DNA of 29,477 bases from CAYYNP01 sp964472545. GTDB lineage: Bacteria; Planctomycetota; Planctomycetia; Pirellulales; Thermoguttaceae. Below are positions 18,801 to 24,431 of the stretch, piece after piece. The notes beneath the pieces are model-generated. The model was not told where the DNA came from. It did not search any database and saw only the letters and a program-made list of their open reading frames with translations. The position numbers and the translations under genes were made by a program. The first letter of the stretch is position 1. Every line of letters starts with the position of its first letter. Where the stretch lies: positions 1 to 29,477 of the forward strand of contig CAYYNP010000101.1 of the NCBI GenBank assembly GCA_964472545.1, written 5' to 3'.

Positions 18801-18859
18801 TAGGGCCGCTGGCCGATGGATTCGAGCTTCAACTGAGCGGGCCGTGGAACGGCGCGTAG
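15809..18859 (+). CDS. LEPR-XLL secreted alkaline phosphatase with Asp-rich repeat array
   Basis: A 1016-residue exported enzyme. The start ATG at 15809 follows GGGAGG by 9 nt. LEPRRLL is at 31-37. Residues ~45-375 are a PhoA-family alkaline phosphatase with the whole active site: ILLIGDGMG (Asp57), VTDSGASGTA (nucleophile Ser98), THATPA (Thr150), SR at 163-164 (phosphate-binding Arg), EGGRVDHAAHAND (Glu265, Asp270, His274), TADHECGG (Asp312, His313) and VGHTGANVPVYAWG (His339). It should hydrolyse phosphomonoesters outside the cytoplasm using two zinc and one magnesium ion. Residues ~378-505 are a PPC-like sandwich (VTLTLYDAQ, TYYFQLAG, DLRLINMI). Residues 527-1016 are ten copies of the shared repeat and the C-terminal cap (DSGLLDLLEAEDDWARMS, then GDTAQVG). 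Compared with typical PhoA (~450 residues) the C-terminal half is the addition. Confidence 0.94.
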   Translation: MSRRRFANCRGTLARRRDLRPPGRRLRLEPLEPRRLLADGFPPAIGSIQNVILLIGDGMGFEHVNAARMFLGGEIVFDEAPYQAEMTTYAANVSVTDSGASGTAMSTGHKVNNGVIALALPGDGAELTTSLELYRDLGKATGLVTTTFMTHATPATFGAHAPSRSLYGEIGHDYFTQTRPDVLFGGALIVNEAQATAAGYTVVTDREQLLALDAETELPVAGQFGGYHLPYEFDGLGTLPHLSEMTTAALDLLDDDPEGFFLMVEGGRVDHAAHANDIARNVHETVELANTVETVLDWAAGRDDTLIIVTADHECGGMTIVADNGPGEIPDVTWSTVGHTGANVPVYAWGVNAELVEGTLDNTGIFTLTTQPGVRPLPPLDFVALSDLDPSAGDLWFRGNTPHPGQLIVESDVADDADDVTLTLYDAQLKEVTSATMPAGTGRVEWPVGGPRKTYYFQLAGSSTDVDLRLINMIERSQDGSLLTVHGTYQDDHFELLPGQTEVVVNGLTFEVGEATEVRLAGSGGFDTAELAGSPGNDFATLRPTYGTLTSPDLKIRLDAIAVATVNDSGGFDSAQLYDWWSSETFLATPTYASLYGVSFRNAVLGFDEVFAYSSGGSDVVKLFDSPGNDTFYATPTEAALYGESYYLRARDFPQVHSYADAGGRDVAKLFDSAGTDVFEADPTQGALYGTGFYNRAKGFDQVHAYGSGGFDLARLDDSPGDDLFAANPSQAALSGESFYNRAKHFDQVHAHATAGGEDRAELRDSPGRDRYVATPTYAALYGDGFDNQASHFARVEAYADAGGLDVAKLFDSPGDDDFVSTPTSGLLYGDAFRNYAHRFDQVHAYATAGGTDLAKMFDSPGDDVYDADSLQGAFYGADFYTRAKHFEQVHAYSEGGRDVARLYDTPGDDTLESDPTQSVLFGTGYYHRAKDFAEVYATADSGGFDSAYFDDSGLLDLLEAEDDWARMSNSVLDFLFATSAFDFVKATASNDGDTAQVGPLADGFELQLSGPWNGA
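17387..18856 (+). repeat. Tandem repeat array 3 (10 units of ~141 bp)
   Basis: It codes residues 527-1016. This is a very regular copy of the array: units begin DVVKLFDSPG, DVAKLFDSAG, DLARLDDSPG, DRAELRDSPG, DVAKLFDSPG, DLAKMFDSPG and DVARLYDTPG, and carry YNRAKHFDQVHA-like second halves. The period is 46-47 residues. Confidence 0.9.
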
Positions 18860-18968
18860 CAAGCCGTGCAGCGCGTGCGTGCCGCGACCTCGTGGAAGCC
18901 GCATCTTGTCAAGCGCGCGTGCCGAAAGCCCTCTTTGATTGAGCGGCAGACCTCCATTGCCGCACTTT

Positions 18969-18997
18969 CGTAAGTCGTCTACGAGAGACGACTTGCG
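18969..18997 (+). terminator. Stem-loop downstream of the alkaline phosphatase gene
   Basis: AAGTCGTC (18972-18979) pairs perfectly with GACGACTT (18987-18994) around a 7-nt loop. The stem extends outward through a T-G pair and two G-C pairs to 11 bp. It has no U-tract. A second hairpin 10 nt further on (GCCAC-TTCG-GTGGC, 19007-19020) has the very stable C(UUCG)G tetraloop. Confidence 0.5.
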
Positions 18998-19006
18998 CCG
19001 CCAATC

Positions 19007-19020
19007 GCCACTTCGGTGGC
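19007..19020 (+). terminator. UUCG-capped hairpin
   Basis: GCCAC and GTGGC form a 5-bp perfect stem closed by TTCG, giving the C(UUCG)G tetraloop. It follows the 18969-18997 stem and probably acts with it at the end of the transcript. No T-run follows. Confidence 0.4.
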
Positions 19021-19117
19021 TGAGGCTACGTTCGGCTGGTCTCGCGGGGGGCTGGTATGCTCCACCTGTTGTGGCTGTCTGCCGGGAGATTATTTCCCGA
19101 TTCTCGATGCCAGGTTG

Positions 19118-19145
19118 TTGACGTAACGAAAATACGGATTATGAT
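19118..19145 (+). promoter_or_regulatory. Sigma70-type promoter in the intergenic region
   Basis: TTGACG (19118-19123), a 16-bp spacer and TATGAT (19140-19145), each matching consensus at five of six positions. It is 470 bp before the next gene, so it drives either a small RNA or a very long leader of the PEP-CTERM gene. Confidence 0.5.
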
Positions 19146-19151
19146 AGTGGT

Positions 19152-19304
19152 ATCAGTTGAAATGGTTTTCCTGAAACTAGGACCCATCGAGTAATCGAGG
19201 CAGTTTTCCCGTTCATTCTTAACGGCCAGCCGGAAGGAAGATAGCAGAGAGACAGAAGCAATCTTGCGCGACGAGATAGGTTTCTGCCTCTTGTTTTCTT
19301 TCTT
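19152..19304 (+). ncRNA. Candidate small RNA or attenuated leader
   Basis: It runs from the expected start of the 19118-19145 promoter to a hairpin (GAGACAGAA 19249-19257 with TTCTGCCTC 19282-19290, one mismatch, plus an inner ATCT/AGAT pair) followed directly by the T-rich TTGTTTTCTTTCTT. Promoter and terminator-like end are visible; the RNA itself is inferred, and no known RNA family was recognised. Confidence 0.3.
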
Positions 19305-19518
19305 GGGTGGAAGTTGTCTTCGGTGCTTGATGGGTGGTATCTCTTTCTACAACCCACAGGGCATTAGCCCGGAGGCAGCGAAGTCGCCCAACCTGAACGT
19401 CAACCGCATGGCGGCGGTGGTGTTTCTTCCGAGGGTGAAGTCTACACTTGGCTCCTTCCCGGAGTTGGGCTGTCTGTACGTCGATGGGTTTCCCTTTGGC
19501 GGCGATCGTGCCGCCGTT

Positions 19519-19582
19519 GTCCTGTTGGGCCACTGTCCCGTTGGGTCACAGTCCCGTTGGGGCATCGTCCCGCTGGGTAATT
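19519..19582 (+). repeat. Four tandem 16-bp units before the PEP-CTERM gene
   Basis: The units are GTCCTGTTGGGCCACT, GTCCCGTTGGGTCACA, GTCCCGTTGGGGCATC and GTCCCGCTGGGTAATT, exactly abutting and ending 32 bp before the start codon. Confidence 0.85.
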
Positions 19583-19614
19583 AGTGCGTCAGTTACTAGG
19601 TATGAGGTAGAAAG

Positions 19615-20268
19615 ATGTTTCGAACGACAACTTGGCTAAGCGCTGCATGCGTGTTGTTGGTCTGTTCCGTTTCCTTTGGCGAAATCATCGCCACCACCGG
19701 CGACGTGGTGGTCATTGATCCAACCTCGGTCGTTCCCGGGGCACAAGAAAGCGACGACTCGATCTTCGCATTTATCGAACAAAAGGGCGTGGCGCTACCC
19801 AGCACGGTGTCGGTGGACATTGCCACGCCGGGCACGGTCACCACGTCGGGTGATTTGGTGCGAGGCGCGATCGACGGGGGCACATTGGTCGACAGCTATT
19901 ACGTCCATTTCGATCCGTTGGGTACGCCGACCACCGGCATCACGACGATGGGATCGCTCACTTTCCCCTATGAAGTGCTGGGGATCCAAGTCGTTGCCGA
20001 CGCCCTGGACGCCGGCGACAGTGCGTTGGGAAACTCCGCAGCCACCTATCCCGACGGAGCCGCCAGACAACTCGAATTCGCCCCGAACAGTTCCGATTTC
20101 GTCAATCTGGCTCCAGATCGCCGATCGGTGACGTTCTTGTTGCATGCCGGCAGCGACCTCGACTCCTTCCGCGTGATCACCGCCGTCCCGGAACCGTCGA
20201 TCCTGCTGCTACTTTCGACGGGAGCCGTCGGGCTGGTGGTCTGCATGCGGCGGCGCAATTCGAAATAA
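19615..20268 (+). CDS. PEP-CTERM-sorted exported protein
   Basis: A 217-residue protein with an N-terminal signal peptide (residues 1-~22, hydrophobic core LSAACVLLVCSVSFG) and a C-terminal PEP-CTERM signal: VPEPS (191-195), a hydrophobic helix, then RRR (212-214). Such tails are recognised and processed by an exosortase (EpsH/XrtA-type) and go with exopolysaccharide-rich envelopes; no exosortase gene lies in the window. The middle is a beta-rich stretch without enzyme motifs (SYYVHFDPLG, GSLTFPYEVLGIQV, VTFLLHAGSDLDSFRV), typical of PEP-CTERM passengers. The ATG at 19615 has GAGGT 7 nt upstream. The mature function is not recognisable. Confidence 0.92.
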   Translation: MFRTTTWLSAACVLLVCSVSFGEIIATTGDVVVIDPTSVVPGAQESDDSIFAFIEQKGVALPSTVSVDIATPGTVTTSGDLVRGAIDGGTLVDSYYVHFDPLGTPTTGITTMGSLTFPYEVLGIQVVADALDAGDSALGNSAATYPDGAARQLEFAPNSSDFVNLAPDRRSVTFLLHAGSDLDSFRVITAVPEPSILLLLSTGAVGLVVCMRRRNSK

Positions 20269-20395
20269 CCACAACAAATCACAAGCTGAACTGACGCACC
20301 CCAGCTTGGTGTCTGGGACGCCGGGCCGTTGCCGCGTACCTCGGCAATGGGTCGGCGTCCTGCTCTTCTTGGCAGCACCCGTCGGCCAGCCCCCC

Positions 20396-20424
20396 TTGAC
20401 CGGGGGATCGGCCCGTGGGATGAT
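20396..20424 (+). promoter_or_regulatory. Putative galK promoter
   Basis: TTGACC (20396-20401), a 17-bp spacer and GATGAT (20419-20424), ending 52 bp before the galK start codon. The -10 is only four of six to consensus. Confidence 0.4.
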
Positions 20425-20476
20425 CGTCGGGTCCCCCAAGTCAAGGGTTGGCCCGCCACGTTCCCCGCCACCGCCG

Positions 20477-21628
20477 ATGCCCATGCCCATCCAACCGAAA
20501 GACGTCGCCGAGCATTTCGCCACGCATTTCGACGAGCAGCCCCGCTGGATCATCCGAGCACCCGGGCGGGTCAACCTGATCGGCGAGCATACCGACTACA
20601 ACGACGGGTTCGTGTTGCCCTTGGCCATCGATCGGGCGATCTGGATTGCCCTGCGGCCTCGCGACGACTTGCAGGTGGCGGTCCACTCGCTCGACTACGA
20701 CGAGTTCGACCAATTCGCGCTCGACGACATGAAACACAAAGAGCCGGGGTGGTTGGAGTATCTCAAAGGGACCGCCTGGAGCCTGGCCGAAGACGGCCAC
20801 CAGCTTGCCGGCTGGGAGGGGGTGTTGATCGGCGACGTGCCGCTCGGCGCCGGGCTCTCTTCTTCGGCCGCACTGGAAATGGCAACCGCGCGGGCGTTTG
20901 CCGTCGCGAGTAATCTGCCCTGGGAACCGGCCACGATGGCTAAGTTGGGACAGCGGGCCGAGAACCAGTGGATCGGCGTCAACTGTGGCATCATGGACCA
21001 GTTGATTTCCGCCGCCGGTGAGGCCGATCACGCCTTGCTGATCGACTGCCGCTCGCTGGCCACCGAGCCGGTGCCGTTTCCGCCCGGGTTGGCCGTGGTG
21101 GTGCTCGATACTTCGACCCGGCGGGGGCTGGTCGACTCGGCTTACAACGAGCGTTTCGACCAGTGCAAGAAGGCCGCCAAGTTCTTCGACGTGCCGGAGC
21201 TACGCGACGTGGACCTCGAGTTGTTCGACCAGAAGGCCGACGGCCTGGATGAGGTTACCCGACGCCGAGCACTGCACGTGATTACCGAGAACGACCGCAC
21301 GCTACGGGCCGTCGAGGCGATGCGAGCCGGGGACGTCGACACGCTGGGCGCGCTGATGGACCAGAGCCACGTCAGCCTCCGCGACGACTACGAGGTCTCC
21401 AGCGACGCCCTAAACGTGATGGTCGAAAACGCCCAGGCCCATCCGGCTTGCCGCGGTGCGAGAATGACCGGGGCCGGTTTTGGCGGCTGTGCGGTGGCGA
21501 TCATCGACGCCGACGCGGCCGACGATTTCACCGAGAAGACGTCTGCCGCCTACCAAGCGAAGACCGGCCGCACCCCGGCCATCTACGTCTGCCAAGCGAC
21601 GGACGGGGCGGACGTGGTGGATCTCTGA
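20477..21628 (+). CDS. galK: Galactokinase
   Basis: A 383-residue GHMP kinase, matching the usual galactokinase length (~380). It phosphorylates galactose at C1 with ATP, the first committed step of the Leloir pathway. Signature motifs: PGRVNLIGEHTDYNDG (29-44; Glu37, His38 and Asp40 are substrate-side residues), the ATP-binding loop VPLGAGLSSSAA (121-132), NCGIMDQL with catalytic-base Asp174, and the C-terminal MTGAGFGGC. The open frame starts at 20306, but the ATG at 20477 gives the normal N-terminus and lies downstream of the promoter candidate; a second ATG two codons later is equally possible. There is no evident Shine-Dalgarno. No other galactose genes are adjacent; it is convergent with the protease gene. 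Confidence 0.96.
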   Translation: MPMPIQPKDVAEHFATHFDEQPRWIIRAPGRVNLIGEHTDYNDGFVLPLAIDRAIWIALRPRDDLQVAVHSLDYDEFDQFALDDMKHKEPGWLEYLKGTAWSLAEDGHQLAGWEGVLIGDVPLGAGLSSSAALEMATARAFAVASNLPWEPATMAKLGQRAENQWIGVNCGIMDQLISAAGEADHALLIDCRSLATEPVPFPPGLAVVVLDTSTRRGLVDSAYNERFDQCKKAAKFFDVPELRDVDLELFDQKADGLDEVTRRRALHVITENDRTLRAVEAMRAGDVDTLGALMDQSHVSLRDDYEVSSDALNVMVENAQAHPACRGARMTGAGFGGCAVAIIDADAADDFTEKTSAAYQAKTGRTPAIYVCQATDGADVVDL

Positions 21629-21640
21629 GCTTGCGGTTCG

Positions 21641-21741
21641 GTGGGTGGCTGGGGCAAAGCGCAGCGGTGCCCCAGGATGCAGACGCTCCCGCGATCCCGG
21701 GCTTTCTGGGGCAGCGCTGCGCTATGCCCCAACCACCCCGC
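21641..21741. repeat. Palindromic repeat (GGTGGCTGGGGC family) between convergent genes
   Basis: The left arm starts GGGTGGCTGGGGCAAAGCGC and continues AGCGGTGCCCCAGG; the right arm complement reads GGGTGGTTGGGGCATAGCGC then AGCGCTGCCCCAG. It begins 12 bp after the galK stop. It is a second copy of the repeat at 2857-2940, here with a ~28-bp centre. Between two convergent genes it could end transcription from either side. Confidence 0.85.
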
Positions 21742-21794
21742 TACGTGCGAGCCATCCGTTGTCTCGACGCGGCAGCGAATTGTGGCCGATGCCG

Positions 21795-22850
21795 CTACGG
21801 CGAATCGGGCCAACCGACCTCCAGCTTGCCGAGCCGGACGGTCGTCTCGCGGGTGCCGGTGCCGTCGGGGCCGACGACGGTCAGCTTCAACTCATCGCCC
21901 GGCTGCTTGCTGCGGATAACCGTGAGCAGTTCACCGGAGAGTCGGATCTTCTGGCCGTCGGCGGCGACGACGGCGTCCCACTCGCGCAGTCCGGCACGTG
22001 CGGCAGGCCCGTCCTTGATGACGTTGCGCAGCACCAGCCCTTCGGTGCCCGGGGCGAATCGATCGAGCAAGCTGCGGCCGTGTTGCCAGAGTTCCTCGAC
22101 CGCCGCGCCCATGGTCGGCGTGGCGGCGTTGCGGCGCTCGTTCAGCAAGTCGCGGATCGCCGTGTAGGGAATCGCGTGGGCAATGCCGATGGGGATTGCA
22201 TTGGCCGACATCACGCCGGATTGCAGGGCCACGACCTCGCCACGCCGATTCACCCACGGCCCGCCCGACATTCCGCTTTGGACCGTGCAGGCGACGTGCA
22301 GCACCTCGTTGTAGCGGCCGGTGTAGTAGGAGTAGACGAGGTCGTCGCGGGCGATCGTGCCGCACAACAACACGGCGTGCCGAAACAGCGGTGCACCGAA
22401 CAGGAAGACGTCGTCGCCCGGCGGCGGGAGCTTCTCGGCGATCGGCAGTGCCGCATACCCGTTGTCGCGCGGCTCGACCCGCAGCAATACTGAATCGTGT
22501 CCCAGGTCGACCGCGACGACCTCGGCTTCGATGCGGCCGGTTTGCGGCGAGAGGATTTCAATGCGGCTGCCCGGGCGTCCGATCACGTGGGCAGCGGTCA
22601 GCAGCAGCCCCTCTTCGTCGACGAAGAAGCCGGATCCGCCGAAATGGCCGTCGACGAGGATCTCGGCCGACGCCCGTTTAGCCAGTTGGTAGAGTTCGGC
22701 CGGCGGACGGAGCTCGTCTGCCGGAGGTTGGTTCCCGTTGTTCGATTCGCCTTCCGCCCCGGCCACCACTCGGGCCAGCAGCATCAGCAACAACGTCAAC
22801 AGAAGGACCCATTTGGCCACGCGGCCGTCGTGCTCGGTGGGTTGCGTCAT
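21795..22850 (-). CDS. HtrA/Deg-like trypsin-fold serine protease with C-terminal PDZ domain
   Basis: A 351-residue exported protease. The hydrophobic segment at ~14-30 is a signal peptide or membrane anchor. The S1C-type catalytic triad is complete: His88 in LLTAAHVIG, Asp119 in GHDSVLL and Ser195 in QSGMSGGPW. Residues ~262-345 form a PDZ-like domain (GTEGLVLRNVIKDGPAARAG, then DAVVAADGQ). Deg proteases degrade or refold damaged envelope proteins, with PDZ domains reading C-termini. One PDZ and 351 residues fit a DegS-type size rather than the two-PDZ DegP. The open frame reaches 22982, but the ATG at 22850 sits just before the signal segment and is preceded by AGG. A TraB-like gene follows upstream on the same strand, separated by 337 bp, so a shared operon is unlikely. 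Confidence 0.92.
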   Translation of the reverse strand: MTQPTEHDGRVAKWVLLLTLLLMLLARVVAGAEGESNNGNQPPADELRPPAELYQLAKRASAEILVDGHFGGSGFFVDEEGLLLTAAHVIGRPGSRIEILSPQTGRIEAEVVAVDLGHDSVLLRVEPRDNGYAALPIAEKLPPPGDDVFLFGAPLFRHAVLLCGTIARDDLVYSYYTGRYNEVLHVACTVQSGMSGGPWVNRRGEVVALQSGVMSANAIPIGIAHAIPYTAIRDLLNERRNAATPTMGAAVEELWQHGRSLLDRFAPGTEGLVLRNVIKDGPAARAGLREWDAVVAADGQKIRLSGELLTVIRSKQPGDELKLTVVGPDGTGTRETTVRLGKLEVGWPDSP

Positions 22851-22922
22851 CGTGGGGCCTGTTCTGGTGGGAGGAGCGCAAGCGTCTCGCGAAGCGAGCC
22901 GGTTACCGAGCCGTTTCACGAC

Positions 22923-22956
22923 GAGGCCTCGAGTAGCGATCGCTATCGACGGCCTC
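22923..22956. promoter_or_regulatory. Long near-perfect palindrome upstream of the protease gene
   Basis: GAGGCC and TCGA on the left pair with TCGA and GGCCTC on the right around a perfect 12-bp core TAGCGATCGCTA (22934-22945), giving 16 bp per arm with one unpaired base on each side. There is no loop, so it is more like a protein-binding palindrome or cruciform than a terminator. It is 73 bp before the protease start codon. Confidence 0.45.
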
Positions 22957-23159
22957 GCATCGGCAACGATAATGCCGGTCATCGGGATGATAAGGACGCG
23001 CGAACGCGCGGCGGTGTCGAAGGGAGGGTCACGGCGCGATTGGGCAATTCACCCTAAACACACCAATCCAACACTCTGCATTGTAATATCCGGCGCACCT
23101 CGACCGCAAGACTCTGCCACGGAACTTACAGAGTGCCCCGAGAAGAAGATTGCCACCGT

Positions 23160-23194
23160 CTACCGCCTACCGCCTTCTGCCCACCGCCTACTTC
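23160..23194. repeat. Five 7-bp units running into the TraB-like gene's stop codon
   Basis: CTACCGC, CTACCGC, CTTCTGC, CCACCGC and CTACTTC abut at 23160-23194. The last unit contains the complement of the TAG stop (23188-23190). Confidence 0.6.
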
Positions 23195-24156
23195 TCCAAA
23201 TCCCACGCATCCAACCACCGCGTGCTCGCCGGCACCAGGTCGAAGTCCTCGCGGAGCCGCTGGGCGAAATGGGGCATGTGGCCGGCGCCGTAGAAGATGG
23301 CGATGTTCTTCTTGCCGGCGGCGATCTGCTTGCGCAACACGCCCAGGGCGACGTCGTTTCGGGCGCTGATCAACGTCGAGCCGTCGGGGCCCTCCAACGC
23401 CATCAGCGAACCTTCCATGTCCTGAAACTGCTCGGCCATCACCCGCTTCATCGCCTGGGCCCGATCCTTGGCGAACAGCGCCATCAGCAACTCTGCGTCG
23501 CTGGAGCCGCCGGGGTCGGCGGCCTGCTTGGCGATGGCGTAGCCGAACATCCGCAGGGCCATCTTGAAGACGCTCTCGTTCCTTTCTTCCATCGACTTCC
23601 TGAACTGCTCCGGCGACATGTCGGCGTGGACAAAGTTCTTGCGAGTGTAGTTGACGGCCTCGAGCTGAAACTCCAACTCGAGCATGTCCTTCATGCCCAT
23701 CTGCAGCGCCGAGACCGGACTGCCCGAGCCGCCTCCGCCGCCCTTAGGGATCTTGGTACCCTGTGGGGCGACTAACTCGTAGAGCACCACGTCGTACTTG
23801 CGGAACTCGCGGTTGAGTTGACGGTAGTAGTTCTTCTCGCCCACGTGGACGGCCGAAACCAGATCAACCGTGGGGGCCTTCTTGCTCTTGTCCTTCGGCA
23901 CACAATGGACGATTGCCGCCTGAAGCGCCGTGGGGCGCTCTTGCGCATCGCGGGCCAGCCGCAGGAATAGGCCTTTCTTGGCGTCTTGTTTCGGTTCTCC
24001 TGCCGGTTGGCCCTTCTGGACGTCTTGTTTCGGCTCTGCCGCCGGCTCTGCTGCCGGCTGGGCCTCGGGCGGAGCCGGTTCTGCCGCGACCGTCAGCGTA
24101 GCGACCGAGAACAGCGCGAACAGAACGGCAAGCACGATCTTCAAGCGAGAAGACAT
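23188..24156 (-). CDS. TraB-like exported protein
   Basis: A 322-residue protein. Residues 1-~25 are a signal peptide (LKIVLAVLFALFSVATLTVAA), followed by a low-complexity Ala/Pro/Glu/Lys linker (26-62) in which EPKQD occurs twice. From ~65 it resembles the TraB family: DLVSAVHVGEKNYY (His104, Gly106), YDVVLYELV (Glu127), and near the C-terminus IAIFYGAGHMPHFAQRL. TraB/GumN proteins share a fold with metal-dependent hydrolases and haem-binding ChaN-like proteins; some are thought to be metalloproteases. The biochemical role here is unknown. A Gly-rich loop (GGGGGSGSP) lies at ~139-147. The ATG at 24156 gives a clean signal peptide and has AAAGG 10 nt upstream; an ATG at 24174 is the alternative. 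A divergent promoter lies upstream. Confidence 0.85.
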   Translation of the reverse strand: MSSRLKIVLAVLFALFSVATLTVAAEPAPPEAQPAAEPAAEPKQDVQKGQPAGEPKQDAKKGLFLRLARDAQERPTALQAAIVHCVPKDKSKKAPTVDLVSAVHVGEKNYYRQLNREFRKYDVVLYELVAPQGTKIPKGGGGGSGSPVSALQMGMKDMLELEFQLEAVNYTRKNFVHADMSPEQFRKSMEERNESVFKMALRMFGYAIAKQAADPGGSSDAELLMALFAKDRAQAMKRVMAEQFQDMEGSLMALEGPDGSTLISARNDVALGVLRKQIAAGKKNIAIFYGAGHMPHFAQRLREDFDLVPASTRWLDAWDLEK

Positions 24157-24297
24157 CGCAATGGCACCTTTCATCTGATCTACCAGCGGAAACGCCGACT
24201 TCGGGCGATCCGGCCAATTAGCGGCGGACAGGCGGCGCGGTTTCACGCAACCGACCGACCGTAGCAGTTGACCAAGCACCCCACAGCCTCAGCAGTT

Positions 24298-24327
24298 AGT
24301 ATACCTTTCGTCACTGCCACCCGGCAA
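24298..24327 (-). promoter_or_regulatory. Promoter for the TraB-like gene
   Basis: On the minus strand: TTGCCG (24327-24322), an 18-bp spacer, then TATACT (24303-24298), the -10 matching five of six. It is 142 bp before the start codon. Confidence 0.45.
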
Positions 24328-24341
24328 GCCGCGAAACGAGC

Positions 24342-24370
24342 TTGAAACGGCGGGCCGGCTCGGGTAGACT
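24342..24370 (+). promoter_or_regulatory. Promoter for the GH10-like gene
   Basis: TTGAAA (24342-24347), a 17-bp spacer and TAGACT (24365-24370). It lies inside the upstream part of the open frame, which argues that translation begins further down, at 24432. Confidence 0.5.
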
Positions 24371-24431
24371 CGCTGTGGCTTGGGCAGCCGGAGAGGGGTT
24401 CTTTCGACTTCTGCGGAAGGGCATGCGCTGC

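Larger units (their letters stand above)
18860..19614. other. 755-bp gene-free region with hairpins, promoter and repeats
   Basis: It holds two hairpins close after the alkaline phosphatase gene (18969-18997 and 19007-19020), a good plus-strand promoter (19118-19145), a hairpin followed by a T-rich run (19249-19304), and a 4 x 16-bp tandem repeat (19519-19582). Open frames of 60-106 codons exist on both strands but have no Shine-Dalgarno and no recognisable family. Confidence 0.75.

Noticed and set aside
19519..19582. CRISPR-like array
   Set aside because: The 16-bp units abut without spacers and there are no cas genes.
19219..19584. Overlapping ~100-codon frames on both strands in the 18860-19614 gap
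   Set aside because: They start with TTG or lack a Shine-Dalgarno, run through the 16-bp repeats, and show no family.
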